Positions 43,031 through 52,609 are shown, counted from the stretch's first letter. The stretch: DNA of 64,000 bases from an uncultured Litoreibacter sp. (GCA_938030665.1 CALHHY010000014.1:1-64000); one strand, 5' to 3'. A program made the numbers and translations. The notes: generated by a model from the sequence alone, not told the origin.

Positions 43031-43639
43031 ATGCGGAAGTTCACCGGTGATACGCTGCTGATCGCCACGCATAACGCGGGCAAGCTGGAAGAGATGGAGC
43101 ATCTGTTCGCACCCCTCGGCATCAAGGTCACCGGAGCCGCGGCCCATAACCTGCCAGAGCCGGAAGAGACGGAGACGACCTTCGTCGGCAACGCCCGCAT
43201 CAAGGCCCATGCCGCCGCGAAAGCAACCGGCCTGCCCGCGCTGTCTGACGATAGCGGCATTGAGGTGGACGCATTGGACGGCGCGCCGGGTGTATACACG
43301 GCGGATTGGGCGGAGACACCCGATGGCCGTGACTTCGTACTGGCGATGACCCGCACCCATGACGCGGTGGTGAAAACCGAGCTGCCCAGGCCCTGGACCG
43401 CTCGGTTTCGCGCGACCCTCGTGCTGGCTTGGCCCGATGGGCATGACGAGGTGTTTGAAGGCAAGGTGGAGGGCACCTTGCAATGGCCCATGCGCGGCAC
43501 GGACGGACACGGGTATGACCCCATGTTTCAGCCGGAAGGCTACGATATCACCTTTGGCGAGATGGGTTGGGATCAAAAGAACCTCATTTCCCACCGCGCC
43601 GATGCCTTTGCCAAGCTGGTAAAAGCCTTTGACTGCTGA
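43031..43639 (+). CDS. rdgB: Non-canonical purine NTP pyrophosphatase (dITP/XTP)
   Basis: Cleans dITP, ITP and XTP from the nucleotide pool. It begins with the ITPase signature LLIATHNAGKLEEMEHL (phosphate loop), then LPALSDDSGIEVDALDGAPGVYTADWAE with the catalytic Asp pair. GTDGHGYDPMFQPEGYDITFGEM is followed by NLISHRADAFAKL at the base-binding end. Length 202 is typical. The start directly abuts the rph stop, and the 3' end overlaps hemW by 11 bases, so rph-rdgB-hemW is one operon. Confidence 0.97.
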   Translation: MRKFTGDTLLIATHNAGKLEEMEHLFAPLGIKVTGAAAHNLPEPEETETTFVGNARIKAHAAAKATGLPALSDDSGIEVDALDGAPGVYTADWAETPDGRDFVLAMTRTHDAVVKTELPRPWTARFRATLVLAWPDGHDEVFEGKVEGTLQWPMRGTDGHGYDPMFQPEGYDITFGEMGWDQKNLISHRADAFAKLVKAFDC

Positions 43640-44780
43640 GCCTTGGCGGCTGGGCGGGTTTGGCCTTTATATCCATTGGCCCTTCTGCGCTGCAAAATGT
43701 CCCTATTGCGATTTCAACAGCCATGTCAGCGCGCAAATTGATCACGACAGGTGGGCCGACGCATATATCAAGGAACTAGATCGCGTCGCCGAAAGCACGA
43801 ATAACCGTGTATTAGACACTGTTTACTTTGGCGGCGGTACACCCAGCTTGATGGAAGGCCATGTCGTGACCCGCATCATGGACAGGGTTCGGGCCAATTG
43901 GTCACTGGCCAATCACTTCGAGGCAACGCTTGAAGCTAATCCCACCTCTGTTGAGGCAGAACGGTTTGCAGTGTTCCGCCTTGCCGGTATCGACCGCGTG
44001 TCCCTCGGGGTCCAGGCGCTTGATGATGGTGACCTAAGAAAATTGGGTCGACTACATTCCGTGTCTGAGGCTTTGCGGGCAATCGAGATTGCGCAAACAA
44101 CTTTTGATAGGGTCAGTTTTGACCTGATCTATGCACGGCAGGACCAGTCAGTTGAAAGCTGGCAAGATGAACTGTCCCGCGCCCTGGCAGTCGGCACTGA
44201 CCACCTCTCGCTCTACCAGCTAACAGTAGAGCCGGGCACCGCCTTCGGCGATCGTTTTGACGCCGGGAAACTAGCGGGCCTTCCCAGCGATGACCGATCC
44301 GCTGATATGTTCCAGTTGACCCAGGAACTGACGAGCGCCCACGGGCTGCCCGCATATGAGATTTCAAACCACGCGCGTAAGGATCAGGAAAGCAGACATA
44401 ACCTGATCTATTGGCGGGGGGGAGATTACCTTGGCATCGGACCCGGCGCGCATGGGAGGCTAACAATGGACGGGAAGCGCTATGCGACCGAAACAGCGCT
44501 CAATCCCGGTAGGTGGCTGCAGCTGGTGGAGAACTCCGGCGCGGGCGAAACCAACAGAGAGCTGATCAGCCGGGATGAGCGGGATACGGAATACCTGATG
44601 ATGGCGTTGCGCACCGATGAAGGTGCCAATCTTGAGTGGATCAGTCAGAGTGAAAAGTTTAATTTGGTAAATAAAATCAACAGCTTAAAAGATTTCTTGG
44701 AATACGAAAATGATGCCCTCAGGGTCAAACCAGAGTGCAGGATTATACTGAATGCGATCTTGAAAGAGCTTCTGACCTAG
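43629..44780 (+). CDS. hemW: HemW, radical-SAM heme chaperone (HemN-like)
   Basis: Radical-SAM protein of the HemN family. The cluster motif is FCAAKCPYCDF, Cys-x3-Cys-x2-Cys followed by Phe. The fourth Cys that marks true oxygen-independent coproporphyrinogen oxidase is replaced by Phe, which points to the heme-delivery protein HemW. FGGGTPSLM, VSLGVQALDD and YQLTVEPGTAF are further landmarks. Length 383 is typical. The start is TTG 43629, overlapping rdgB by 11 bases. The last 45 codons are strikingly AT-rich and Lys/Asn-rich (SEKFNLVNKINSLKDFLEYE) compared with the rest. The stop overlaps convergent parB by 4 bases. Confidence 0.93.
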   Translation: MTAEPWRLGGFGLYIHWPFCAAKCPYCDFNSHVSAQIDHDRWADAYIKELDRVAESTNNRVLDTVYFGGGTPSLMEGHVVTRIMDRVRANWSLANHFEATLEANPTSVEAERFAVFRLAGIDRVSLGVQALDDGDLRKLGRLHSVSEALRAIEIAQTTFDRVSFDLIYARQDQSVESWQDELSRALAVGTDHLSLYQLTVEPGTAFGDRFDAGKLAGLPSDDRSADMFQLTQELTSAHGLPAYEISNHARKDQESRHNLIYWRGGDYLGIGPGAHGRLTMDGKRYATETALNPGRWLQLVENSGAGETNRELISRDERDTEYLMMALRTDEGANLEWISQSEKFNLVNKINSLKDFLEYENDALRVKPECRIILNAILKELLT

Positions 44781-45679
44781 CCCGTCACGGTTTGCGATAG
44801 CTTCCTGCAAAGCTCATCCAGCTGCTCAAAATTCCCGTAGGAAATCGTCACCGCGCCCTTCTCGCTGCTTGGCCCGTGTTCAATGGATACACGCATGCCC
44901 AAAGCGGCTGTCAGGTCCTGCTCCAAGGCGCGGGTGTCAGCGTCTTTGGTAGCGACTGCCTGAGCGGGCGTCACAACACCTGGCTGTTGCGCTGGCGCTT
45001 TTGCCAGACGCTCCGTCTCTCGGACAGACAGGCCTTTGGCGATCACGATCCGTGCAAGCGCGACCGGATCCTCGGAGGTGATCAACGCACGTGCATGGCC
45101 CACAGATAACTTTTCTTCCCGCAACCAGTTCAGCACATCATGGGGCAGGTTGAGCAGGCGCATCAGATTTGCGATATAGCTACGGCTTTTGCCCAACGCG
45201 GATGACAGCTGCTCTTGCGTATGCCCGAACTTCTCTTGCAATTGCCGGTAGCCAAGGGCTTCCTCAACCGGGTTCAGGTCTGCACGTTGGATGTTCTCAA
45301 TGATCGCAATTTCCAGCACTTCGGTATCATTGAAAGACCGAATGACAGCCGGAACTTCATGAAGCTTTGCAATCTGTGCCGCACGCCACCGCCGCTCCCC
45401 CGCGACGATCTGGTACTGACCTGCGGTATTGGGATCAGCGCGCACGATCAATGGTTGGATGATCCCTTTCTCAGCGATGGAATCCGCCAGTTCCTGAAGC
45501 GCATTTTTGTCGAAATCCCGTCTGGGCTGATCGGGGTTTGGGTTAACCTGCTCGATAGGCAGAACCTGCGCACCACCGGTGGATGGGCCAGTAACCGCAT
45601 CGCGCTGATCAAGATCGACATCAGCCATCAATGCGGATAACCCGCGACCCAGTCCGCGCTTCTCTCGTTGATCTGCCAT
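44777..45679 (-). CDS. parB: Chromosome-partitioning CTPase/DNA-binding protein ParB
   Basis: Binds parS, clamps and slides along origin DNA, and activates ParA. The N-terminus KRGLGRGLSALMADV contains the ParA-contacting segment. The ParB/Srx core has GIIQPLIVR, the CTP-binding GERRWRAAQIAKLHEVP and ENIQRADLNPVEEALGY. The helix-turn-helix HTQEQLSSALGKSRSYIANLMRLL reads parS. A C-terminal dimer domain follows. ATG 45679 with AAGGG upstream gives 300 residues; a longer frame from 45742 runs into parA and is unlikely. parA ends 13 bases upstream, and two perfect parS sites lie 1.4 and 3.3 kb upstream. Confidence 0.97.
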   Translation of the reverse strand: MADQREKRGLGRGLSALMADVDLDQRDAVTGPSTGGAQVLPIEQVNPNPDQPRRDFDKNALQELADSIAEKGIIQPLIVRADPNTAGQYQIVAGERRWRAAQIAKLHEVPAVIRSFNDTEVLEIAIIENIQRADLNPVEEALGYRQLQEKFGHTQEQLSSALGKSRSYIANLMRLLNLPHDVLNWLREEKLSVGHARALITSEDPVALARIVIAKGLSVRETERLAKAPAQQPGVVTPAQAVATKDADTRALEQDLTAALGMRVSIEHGPSSEKGAVTISYGNFEQLDELCRKLSQTVTG

Positions 45680-45692
45680 GGCTCGCCCTTTC

Positions 45693-46472
45693 CTAGTAGC
45701 GTTCCGATATCTCGCGGGCGAGGGCCTTGTAGGCAACAGCACCGCGCGAGGTAGGATCGTAATTCGTCACCGGCATCCCGTAAGACGGCGCTTCGCTCAG
45801 TCGCACATTGCGCGGGATCATCGTTTCAAACACCAAGTTCTGCAGGTTCTCACGCGCATCCACTTCCACTTGATGGCACAAGTTGTTGCGTTTGTCATAC
45901 ATGGTCAACACAACACCTTCGATACGCAGATTTGGGTTAGCCGTTTCCCGGACCTCACGGACGGACAGCATCAACTGGGAAAGTCCCTCCAACGCAAAAA
46001 ACTCCGCTTGCAACGGCACAAGCACGGAGTCGGACGCCACCATCGCGTTGAGCGTCAAAAGATTCAGCGATGGCGGGCAGTCTATCAGGATGTAGTCGAA
46101 CTCCATTCGGCTGACAGCCGGTGTCCGCAACGCATCACGCAACAAGAAAACACGGCGGGCAGTGGATACCAGTTCAAGATCGGCAGAGCTGAGATCAGTC
46201 GTCGCAGGTGTGATCCAAAGATTCGGAACATTGGCAGGGATGGCGACCCTTTCCACATCCATATCGTTCAACAGAAGGTCATAAGTCGATACACGCCGGT
46301 CTGACTGATCCACGCCCAGCCCGGTTGACGCGTTCCCTTGCGGATCAAGATCAATCAGCAGGACCTTCTTACCAAAGGATGCCAGCGCCGCCCCAAGATT
46401 AATTGCGGTCGTCGTCTTGCCGACGCCCCCTTTTTGGTTGGCTACGGACACAATACGCGGTGGAGTCGGCAT
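45693..46472 (-). CDS. parA: Chromosome-partitioning ATPase ParA (Soj)
   Basis: Forms the nucleoid-bound ATP gradient that pulls ParB-parS complexes apart. The deviant Walker A is VANQKGGVGKTTTAINLGAAL, with the signature Lys. Walker A' is LLIDLDPQGNASTGLG and Walker B is YILIDCPPSLNLLTLNA. Length 259 is usual for the chromosomal type, without an N-terminal DNA-binding domain. It starts immediately after the rsmG stop, in the classic mnmG-rsmG-parA-parB order. Confidence 0.98.
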   Translation of the reverse strand: MPTPPRIVSVANQKGGVGKTTTAINLGAALASFGKKVLLIDLDPQGNASTGLGVDQSDRRVSTYDLLLNDMDVERVAIPANVPNLWITPATTDLSSADLELVSTARRVFLLRDALRTPAVSRMEFDYILIDCPPSLNLLTLNAMVASDSVLVPLQAEFFALEGLSQLMLSVREVRETANPNLRIEGVVLTMYDKRNNLCHQVEVDARENLQNLVFETMIPRNVRLSEAPSYGMPVTNYDPTSRGAVAYKALAREISERY

Positions 46473-47108
46473 CTAATCACGCGGCCTTAAGTTGGAGATC
46501 TCGAGAACAACAGCATCTGCGCTTGTCTCACTGGCCCTTTCTTGAAGCTCAAACCACCATGAATCAAGCGCTTCATCAATTTCCGCCTGATATTTTGCAC
46601 CTTTCAGGAAAATTGCTCGTCCATCAGGTGACAAATGGCGATGCGCGTACCCCAGAAGGTTTTTCAGCGGCGCCAGCGCGCGTGATGTCATCACATCTGC
46701 ACTAAGCGGCTCCACCTTTTCAATTCTTTCAGGGATCACTTGCGAAGAAAGGGCCTGGCGAGCCTTGATTTGTTGAAGAAACGCACATTTTCGGCGGTCC
46801 GATTCAATCATCGCAACGTTGAGCCGGGGGATCGTCTGTTGGCTAAGGATTGCCAGAACAGCGCCCGGAAAGCCCCCACCCGTCCCGATATCGCATAGCG
46901 TTTCAGATTCGTCGCCAATCAAAGGAAATAACTGCGCACTGTCGAGGATATGCCGCTGCCAGACGTTCGGCAGCGTAGACGGGGAAACAAGGTTTATCTT
47001 GGCATTCCACTTTCGCAGGTCTCCCACGAAATGATCGAGGCGCACCATTGTTTCACGTGAAACATCGCAAAGCGACTCAACCCGTTGCCGAGCATCATGT
47101 TCGGTCAT
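46473..47108 (-). CDS. rsmG: 16S rRNA (guanine-527-N7) methyltransferase
   Basis: Methylates G527 of 16S rRNA using SAM. The SAM site is [17 protein letters not shown], preceded by [22 protein letters not shown] and followed by [17 protein letters not shown] and [11 protein letters not shown]. Length 211 is typical. The codons for VSRET near residue 15 are supplied by a perfect parS site. The ATG overlaps the mnmG stop (ATGA), and parA follows without a gap. A single copy of this family normally sits here in alphaproteobacteria. Confidence 0.97.
   Translation of the reverse strand: MTEHDARQRVESLCDVSRETMVRLDHFVGDLRKWNAKINLVSPSTLPNVWQRHILDSAQLFPLIGDESETLCDIGTGGGFPGAVLAILSQQTIPRLNVAMIESDRRKCAFLQQIKARQALSSQVIPERIEKVEPLSADVMTSRALAPLKNLLGYAHRHLSPDGRAIFLKGAKYQAEIDEALDSWWFELQERASETSADAVVLEISNLRPRD
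47049..47064. other. parS centromere site 1 (inside rsmG)
   Basis: TGTTTCACGTGAAACA, identical to the bacterial chromosomal parS consensus, a perfect 16-base palindrome. It lies in the coding region for residues about 14-19 of RsmG and 5.2 kb left of the probable origin. It is the ParB nucleation point. Confidence 0.95.
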
Positions 47109-48982
47109 ACAGCGCGTTTTCGGTCAGATTTCTTGATGTTTGCCAGAATCAGGGTGAGCGCAGCAGGGGTGACGCCATCGATTCGTGCCGCCTGCGCCAA
47201 TGACCTAGGCCTATGCATACCAAGCTTCGACTTCATCTCATTGGACAACCCGTCAATGGAATCGAACTGAAAATCAGCCGGGATCGTCATATTTTCTTCC
47301 TTCCGCAACATGGACGCATCTCTGCTCTGCCGCCCCACATAATGCGCGTAGAGGGAATCCCGTTCTATCTGTTCCGCAATCGTCAAGCTGATCGCGGTAA
47401 GCTCAGGCCAGATAGTCGTCAAGGTTTCGAAACTGACGTCAGGAAGGGACAAAAGATTCACCCCGTCACGCCGACGTCCATCAGCTTTGAGCTTAATCCC
47501 GTGCTTTGCCGCCTCTTGCGGCGTCAGAGTCCGAGTTTGCAATTCTTCTTGCGCCCTTTCCAAAGCCTCCATCTTAACTTGGTGTGCCTTCTGACGCGCG
47601 GAACCTACCAGACCAAGGTCCAAGCCCTTCCCGGTCAAACGTTGGTCTGCGTTATCAGCCCGGAGGGACAACCTGAACTCTGCGCGTGATGTAAACATCC
47701 GGTACGGCTCAACGACGCCACGGGTAACAAGATCATCGACCATGACCCCAACATAGGCCTCTGTTCGACTAAACCATTGGGCATCAACGTCTTTTGCACG
47801 GCGCGCAGCGTTCAAGCCAGCCAGCAATCCTTGCGCCCCTGCCTCCTCGTAGCCGGTGGTACCGTTGATCTGACCCGCAAGAAAAAGATTGCCGACGTCT
47901 TTCAACTCAAGGCTATGAGTCAACGCCCGAGGGTCAACGTAATCGTATTCAATAGCATAACCGGGCTGAAGGATTTCTACGTCCTCCAACCCTTTGATCG
48001 ACCGAACATAAGCATCTTGGATATCTACCGGTAGAGAGGTCGAAATGCCGTTGGGATACACCGTCGGGTCGTCCAGGCCCTCTGGCTCAAGGAAAACCTG
48101 ATGCGATTCCTTATCAGCAAACCTGACAACCTTGTCCTCAATTGAGGGACAGTAGCGCGGGCCTACGCCATCAATATGGCCGCCATACATGGCTGAGCGA
48201 TCCAAGTTCTCACGTATGATTTCATGCGTCTTCGCGTTTGTATGCGTGATCCCACACGAAGTCTGGCGTGCGCCAGGAGCATTCGACATGAAAGAAAACA
48301 ACGTGGGTTCGTCATCGCCGGGTTGCTGCTCCAATCCGTCCCAGTTAATCGTCCGGCCGTCCAAACGAGGTGGTGTGCCAGTTTTCAGGCGTCCGAGCGG
48401 CAGACCGAAGGACTCTATTCTCTCCGCCAATTGAATAGATGGGTCATCACCCACCCGGCCTCCAGGCTTCGATACATCGCCGATATGAATCAGACCGCGC
48501 AGAAACGTGCCGGCCGTCAAAACAACGGCTTTCGACGCAACTTCGGATCCGTCCTTAAGGCGAACCCCCGCTACAATCGCCCGAAACATTAACAAGTCAG
48601 CAACTTCTGCCTCGATAACGGTCAATCCAGGCTGAGCAAAAATCGCGTTTTGAATCGCTTTTCGGTACAAAGCGCGATCTGTCTGGGCGCGCGGACCCTG
48701 TACAGCAGGCCCTTTGCTTCGATTGAGCAAGCGAAACTGGATACCCGCAGCATCTGCGGCGCGCCCCATGAGCCCGTCTAACGCATCAATCTCACGGACA
48801 AGGTGACCCTTGCCGAGGCCGCCGATGGCAGGATTACAAGACATCACACCAATCGTGCTCAATTTATGCGTGATAAGTACCGTCGCGGCTCCAGTGCGCG
48901 CAGATGCAGCTGCCGCTTCGGTACCCGCATGGCCACCGCCAATGACAATTACATCGACATCCGAATGTTTCACGTGAAACAC
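47105..48982 (-). CDS. mnmG: tRNA uridine-34 5-carboxymethylaminomethyl modification enzyme MnmG
   Basis: FAD enzyme that, with MnmE, modifies U34 of tRNAs reading split codon boxes. The FAD fold begins [75 protein letters not shown] and [12 protein letters not shown] are family marks. The C-terminal helical domain binds MnmE and tRNA. Length 625 is standard. The first six residues MFHVKH come from a parS site covering the start codon, a recurring alphaproteobacterial feature. The stop overlaps rsmG by 4 bases; mnmE ends 18 bases upstream. Confidence 0.98.
   Translation of the reverse strand: MFHVKHSDVDVIVIGGGHAGTEAAAASARTGAATVLITHKLSTIGVMSCNPAIGGLGKGHLVREIDALDGLMGRAADAAGIQFRLLNRSKGPAVQGPRAQTDRALYRKAIQNAIFAQPGLTVIEAEVADLLMFRAIVAGVRLKDGSEVASKAVVLTAGTFLRGLIHIGDVSKPGGRVGDDPSIQLAERIESFGLPLGRLKTGTPPRLDGRTINWDGLEQQPGDDEPTLFSFMSNAPGARQTSCGITHTNAKTHEIIRENLDRSAMYGGHIDGVGPRYCPSIEDKVVRFADKESHQVFLEPEGLDDPTVYPNGISTSLPVDIQDAYVRSIKGLEDVEILQPGYAIEYDYVDPRALTHSLELKDVGNLFLAGQINGTTGYEEAGAQGLLAGLNAARRAKDVDAQWFSRTEAYVGVMVDDLVTRGVVEPYRMFTSRAEFRLSLRADNADQRLTGKGLDLGLVGSARQKAHQVKMEALERAQEELQTRTLTPQEAAKHGIKLKADGRRRDGVNLLSLPDVSFETLTTIWPELTAISLTIAEQIERDSLYAHYVGRQSRDASMLRKEENMTIPADFQFDSIDGLSNEMKSKLGMHRPRSLAQAARIDGVTPAALTLILANIKKSDRKRAV
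48966..48981. other. parS centromere site 2 (overlapping the mnmG start)
   Basis: A second perfect TGTTTCACGTGAAACA palindrome, spanning the mnmG initiation codon (reverse strand) and its first codons. It lies 3.2 kb left of the probable origin. ParB binding here could also influence mnmG translation or transcription; that is an inference. Confidence 0.95.
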
Positions 48983-49000
48983 TCCCTTCTCTTCACAAGC

Positions 49001-50290
49001 TTACTTACCCAGGCAAAAACTGGCAAAAATCTCGTCCAGCAGGTTCTCTACATCGATCCGACCTACCAGCGTTTCAAGGGCCCGGATCGCGACACGAAAT
49101 TGCTCTGCTGCCAGCTCAGCGCGTGCCATACCATGTTGCAATTCTTCCAAGGCGTATTGCAGAGACTCAATGCCTGAGTCCAGTGCTTGCTGGTGGCGCG
49201 CCCGGATTGCAAGAGAGGCGCCACTTGCCCGTTCCTCTAATAGTGCGACCACATTTCCAATCAGATCATCAAGGCCTTGCCCAGTCAGCCCAGAGACGCC
49301 CGCGCGGTCATGAAGGTCTGCTTTCGCCTCAACGAAGATGTCGCCCTTGTCGAAAGAAAAACCGCTAGGGCCGCCGCCATCTTTTGTAAGAACCACCCGC
49401 AGATCAGCGTTGCGTGCGCGGTCCAGGGCCTTGCTGATCCCAAGCGCCTCAATCTCGTCAGTGGTTTCACGCAAGCCTGCCGTATCCAAAAACGTAACTG
49501 GTAGTCCGTTGAGATCCATCCGAACCTCAATCACGTCTCTAGTCGTTCCAGCAATGGAGGAGGTGATTGCCGCGTCCCGGCCCGCGAGAGCGTTCAGCAA
49601 TGTTGACTTACCGACGTTGGGTTCACCCAGAATTGCCACTTCGAACCCATCTCGGATACGCTCCGCAATCTTGGCACCCGCACGTTCAGATTTCAGCTGG
49701 TCCAATACCCCCTCCGAAAGTGCGACCACTTCGGGCGTCACATCAACGGGAACATCTTCATCAGCGAAATCAATCGTGGCCTCAAGCAATGCGCCCGCCC
49801 TGATGAGGTCTTTGCGCCAGCGATCTGCGCGCTCGCCCAACGAGCCGTCAAACACGCGGATTGCCTGACGTCGCTGTGCCTCCGTCTCTGCGTCGATGAG
49901 GTCGGCCAGGCCCTCTACCTGTGATAGGTCCATACGGCCGTTTTCCAAGGCACGCCGTGTGAATTCACCCGGATCAGCAAGCCGAAGACCATCCATCTCG
50001 CGCAACAAGTCCATCACCCGCGCGACGATCGCCGGGCTACCATGGGTTTGAAGCTCGACAACCTCTTCACCGGTAAAGCTACGACCAGCCTCAAAATAAA
50101 GAACAAGGGCCTCGTCGACCAAAGCGCCACTGGCATCCAGAAGCCGTCGCAAGGACGGGAAGCGGCTCGCAATTGGCCGACCAGTCAGCGTCTCGACGAC
50201 GTATCGAGACCCTGGGCCGGATATCCGAATGACGGATACACCCGCCTTGCCGCGCGCGGAGGCCAATGCAAAAATCGTATCCATTCCCAT
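49001..50290 (-). CDS. mnmE: tRNA modification GTPase MnmE
   Basis: Partner of MnmG in tRNA wobble-uridine modification. The N-terminal tetrahydrofolate-binding domain opens [23 protein letters not shown] helical domain is interrupted by a GTPase domain with [14 protein letters not shown] (G1), TTRDVIEV and [13 protein letters not shown] (G3). The C-terminus ends CLGK, with the conserved Cys. Length is 429, or 427 from the second ATG at 50284. It lies in line with rho and mnmG on the reverse strand. Confidence 0.97.
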   Translation of the reverse strand: MGMDTIFALASARGKAGVSVIRISGPGSRYVVETLTGRPIASRFPSLRRLLDASGALVDEALVLYFEAGRSFTGEEVVELQTHGSPAIVARVMDLLREMDGLRLADPGEFTRRALENGRMDLSQVEGLADLIDAETEAQRRQAIRVFDGSLGERADRWRKDLIRAGALLEATIDFADEDVPVDVTPEVVALSEGVLDQLKSERAGAKIAERIRDGFEVAILGEPNVGKSTLLNALAGRDAAITSSIAGTTRDVIEVRMDLNGLPVTFLDTAGLRETTDEIEALGISKALDRARNADLRVVLTKDGGGPSGFSFDKGDIFVEAKADLHDRAGVSGLTGQGLDDLIGNVVALLEERASGASLAIRARHQQALDSGIESLQYALEELQHGMARAELAAEQFRVAIRALETLVGRIDVENLLDEIFASFCLGK

Positions 50291-50335
50291 TCAACCTTTT
50301 GTAATTAAACAAAAAATTTGGGAGGAATGCCAAGT

Positions 50336-51637
50336 TTAGGCATTCATCGAGTCGAAGAACTCTTCATTTGTTTTGGTTTGCTTGAGCTTACCAATCAAGA
50401 ACTCAATCGCATCCGTAGTCCCCATTGGATTGAGGATACGCCGCAGCACGAAGGTCTTATGAAGATCCTTCGCATCCACCAACAGATCCTCTTTCCGGGT
50501 GCCGGACTTAAGAATATCCATAGCCGGGAAGACCCGCTTATCGGCAACTTTGCGATCCAGCACAATCTCGGAGTTACCGGTCCCTTTGAATTCCTCGAAG
50601 ATCACCTCATCCATGCGCGAACCGGTATCAATCAGCGCCGTGGCGATAATCGTCAAAGAACCGCCCTCCTCGATATTCCGGGCAGCACCGAAAAACCGTT
50701 TCGGGCGCTGCAGCGCATTGGCATCCACACCACCGGTCAGAACCTTCCCGGAGGACGGCACCACCGTGTTGAACGCGCGGCCAAGACGGGTGATGGAGTC
50801 GAGCAGAATGACCACATCACGCTTGTGCTCGACCAACCGCTTCGCCTTCTCGATCACCATTTCAGAAACACCCACGTGGCGTGTCGCAGGTTCATCAAAG
50901 GTGGAGGACACAACCTCCCCCTTCACGGAGCGCTGCATATCCGTCACCTCTTCCGGGCGCTCGTCAATCAGCAGCACGATCAGGTAACACTCTGGGTGGT
51001 TCCGCTCGATGCTGGACGCGATGTTTTGCAGCAGGACCGTTTTACCGGTACGGGGCGGGGCCACGATCAGTGACCGCTGGCCTTTCCCGATAGGCGCAAC
51101 CAAATCAATGATCCGAGCGGAGCGATCCTTGATGGTCGGATCCTCAATCTCCATCGTCAGCCGCTCATCAGGGTAGAGCGGCGTCAGGTTATCAAAGCTC
51201 ACCTTGTGGCGGGCTTTCTCTGGATCCTCGAAGTTGATCAGGGTGACCTTGTTGATGGCAAAATAGTTCTGCCCCTCTTTCGGCGCGTCCATCACCCCAT
51301 CTACCGTGTCGCCCGTCCGCAGAGAATGTTGGCGGATCATCTCAGGCGACACGTAGATATCATCAGGACCCGGCAGATAATTGGCCTCAGGCGAGCGCAG
51401 GAAGCCAAATCCGTCCTGCAGAACCTCTAGGACCCCGTCACCGGAGATTTCCCAGCCATCGTCCGCACGCTCCTTAAGGATGGAGAACATGATGTCCCCC
51501 TTGCGCATGGTAGACGCGTTCTCGATCTCAAGGTCTTCGGCCATGGTGACCAGATCAGCGGGCTTCTGCCGCTTCAGATCAGACAGGTTCAGCTTTTCTG
51601 TTGCCTCGGAAGTCTCAATGATCGTTTCGTCAGACAT
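50336..51637 (-). CDS. rho: Transcription termination factor Rho
   Basis: Hexameric RNA helicase that ends unprotected transcripts. The N-terminal helix bundle ([21 protein letters not shown]) is followed by the cold-shock RNA-binding fold ([33 protein letters not shown]). The ATPase core has [21 protein letters not shown] (P-loop), the Walker B region [18 protein letters not shown], and the Q/R loops near [30 protein letters not shown] 51637 with GGAAAG upstream gives 433 residues; a longer frame from 51685 adds a Cys-rich head unlike the family. It lies between hemJ and mnmE. Confidence 0.98.
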   Translation of the reverse strand: MSDETIIETSEATEKLNLSDLKRQKPADLVTMAEDLEIENASTMRKGDIMFSILKERADDGWEISGDGVLEVLQDGFGFLRSPEANYLPGPDDIYVSPEMIRQHSLRTGDTVDGVMDAPKEGQNYFAINKVTLINFEDPEKARHKVSFDNLTPLYPDERLTMEIEDPTIKDRSARIIDLVAPIGKGQRSLIVAPPRTGKTVLLQNIASSIERNHPECYLIVLLIDERPEEVTDMQRSVKGEVVSSTFDEPATRHVGVSEMVIEKAKRLVEHKRDVVILLDSITRLGRAFNTVVPSSGKVLTGGVDANALQRPKRFFGAARNIEEGGSLTIIATALIDTGSRMDEVIFEEFKGTGNSEIVLDRKVADKRVFPAMDILKSGTRKEDLLVDAKDLHKTFVLRRILNPMGTTDAIEFLIGKLKQTKTNEEFFDSMNA

Positions 51638-51773
51638 CTTGCGCTTTCCAAAATAGTACAGTGCCTCGCATCCGCAGGCGCACATGTATTTCTAATTGTT
51701 CCGTTCGGGGGTCAGCCACGCCGGACGGCGCGCTGTTTGATGAAGACTTAGGCAGCGTATGTCCGCGAGTCAA

Positions 51774-52223
51774 TCAAAACGGTCGGACAATGACCGCGAC
51801 GACGATCAGGATCATCAGCACCGTCGGGACCTCGTTCATCATGCGGTACCGTTTTCCAGACAGCGTGTTTTCACCCGCCACGAACTCCTTGCGCCTCTGA
51901 CCCAGCCAGATATGAAACCAGGTCATGCCCAGCACACCAGCCAGCTTGACCCAGGCCCAGGCCGCCCCCCAGTCAAACGCCCCAAATGCCAGCATGTAGA
52001 GACCCGCGATCCAGGTCACGATCATCGCAGGGTTCATAATCACCTTGAGCAACTTCATCTCCATCATCTGGAACAGAGCGTCCGTCTCGCTGCCAAGCGC
52101 TACTTTCTCTGTATGATGAACGAACAGTCGTGGTAGATAGAAGATACCGGCCATCCAAGAGATCACGGCGATGATGTGCAGCGCTTTCACCCATGGGTAG
52201 AAAGAGAACAGCAGTTCTGACAT
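51774..52223 (-). CDS. hemJ: Protoporphyrinogen IX oxidase HemJ
   Basis: Membrane heme-synthesis enzyme oxidising protoporphyrinogen IX, the form used by most alphaproteobacteria. It has 149 residues with four hydrophobic helices. The first carries the conserved WVKALHIIAVISWMAGIFYLPRLFVHH, with the essential His; KLLKVIMNPAMIVTWIAG and the closing YRMMNEVPTVLMILIVVAVIV also match. It is the last reverse-strand gene before the probable origin. hemE, which often adjoins it in this order in relatives, is not seen. A GGGGGG stretch precedes the ATG. Confidence 0.93.
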   Translation of the reverse strand: MSELLFSFYPWVKALHIIAVISWMAGIFYLPRLFVHHTEKVALGSETDALFQMMEMKLLKVIMNPAMIVTWIAGLYMLAFGAFDWGAAWAWVKLAGVLGMTWFHIWLGQRRKEFVAGENTLSGKRYRMMNEVPTVLMILIVVAVIVRPF

Positions 52224-52297
52224 AGGGACCCCCCGTTTCCTGTTATCCCTCTTAAATAAATAAAGAAGAAAGAAAAGATGATGTTGTTTGTAGGTGC

Positions 52298-52306
52298 TGT
52301 GGATAG
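52298..52306 (-). promoter_or_regulatory. DnaA box 1
   Basis: TGTGGATAG, the reverse complement CTATCCACA, differs from TTATCCACA at one position. It borders the AT-rich stretch on the hemJ side. Confidence 0.55.
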
Positions 52307-52517
52307 CGGGGATTAAATAGTTATCCCACGTTTGGATGGGTGTGAATGACAGGTTAAATTTCCACCCACCTAGGTAATTTTCATATCTATTTTCATAGTG
52401 TTAACGGTATGGAAACCTGTAGACAACTTGTGCAAAAATTTTTGAAGTCCCGATTCCATAACAACTCAGATGAACGGCTACCCCCATAGTACAACATGCC
52501 TGCTTCTTTTCGGACAG

Positions 52518-52526
52518 TGTGGATAT
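52518..52526 (-). promoter_or_regulatory. DnaA box 2
   Basis: TGTGGATAT (complement ATATCCACA) differs from the consensus at one position. A related GGTGGATAT lies 31 bases further on at 52549-52557 in the same orientation. Confidence 0.55.
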
Positions 52527-52600
52527 GCGAGGGGGTTCCGCTGTAGGGGGTGGATATCTTGGGAATAATCCATCACCTATTCCATGTCTTACCCGCAGAG

Positions 52601-52609
52601 TTTTCCACA
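52601..52609 (+). promoter_or_regulatory. DnaA box 3, touching the maf start codon
   Basis: TTTTCCACA matches the relaxed DnaA consensus TTWTNCACA exactly. Its last base is the A of the maf ATG, so DnaA bound here would cover the maf translation start region on the DNA. Confidence 0.55.

Larger units (their letters stand above)
52224..52608. other. Probable chromosomal replication origin (oriC)
   Basis: A 385-base gene-free stretch separating leftward genes (hemJ, rho, mnmE, mnmG, parAB) from rightward genes (maf, aroE, coaE, dnaQ), the alphaproteobacterial origin setting. It contains several DnaA-box-like 9-mers. Eight-of-nine matches to TTATCCACA or its complement lie at 52298-52306, 52518-52526 and 52601-52609. 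Weaker ones are at 52549-52557 and 52418-52426. Two AT-rich runs, 52250-52290 and 52350-52405, suit an unwinding element. parS sites are 3-5 kb away. Basis: order, orientation and motifs; no activity is shown. Confidence 0.78.

Noticed and set aside
49464-49471. GTTTCACG in mnmE as a third parS
   Set aside because: Only half of the palindrome is present; the other half diverges.
52224-52608. CtrA boxes in the origin, as in Caulobacter
   Set aside because: Several TTAA half-sites exist, but none are spaced as TTAA-N7-TTAA.
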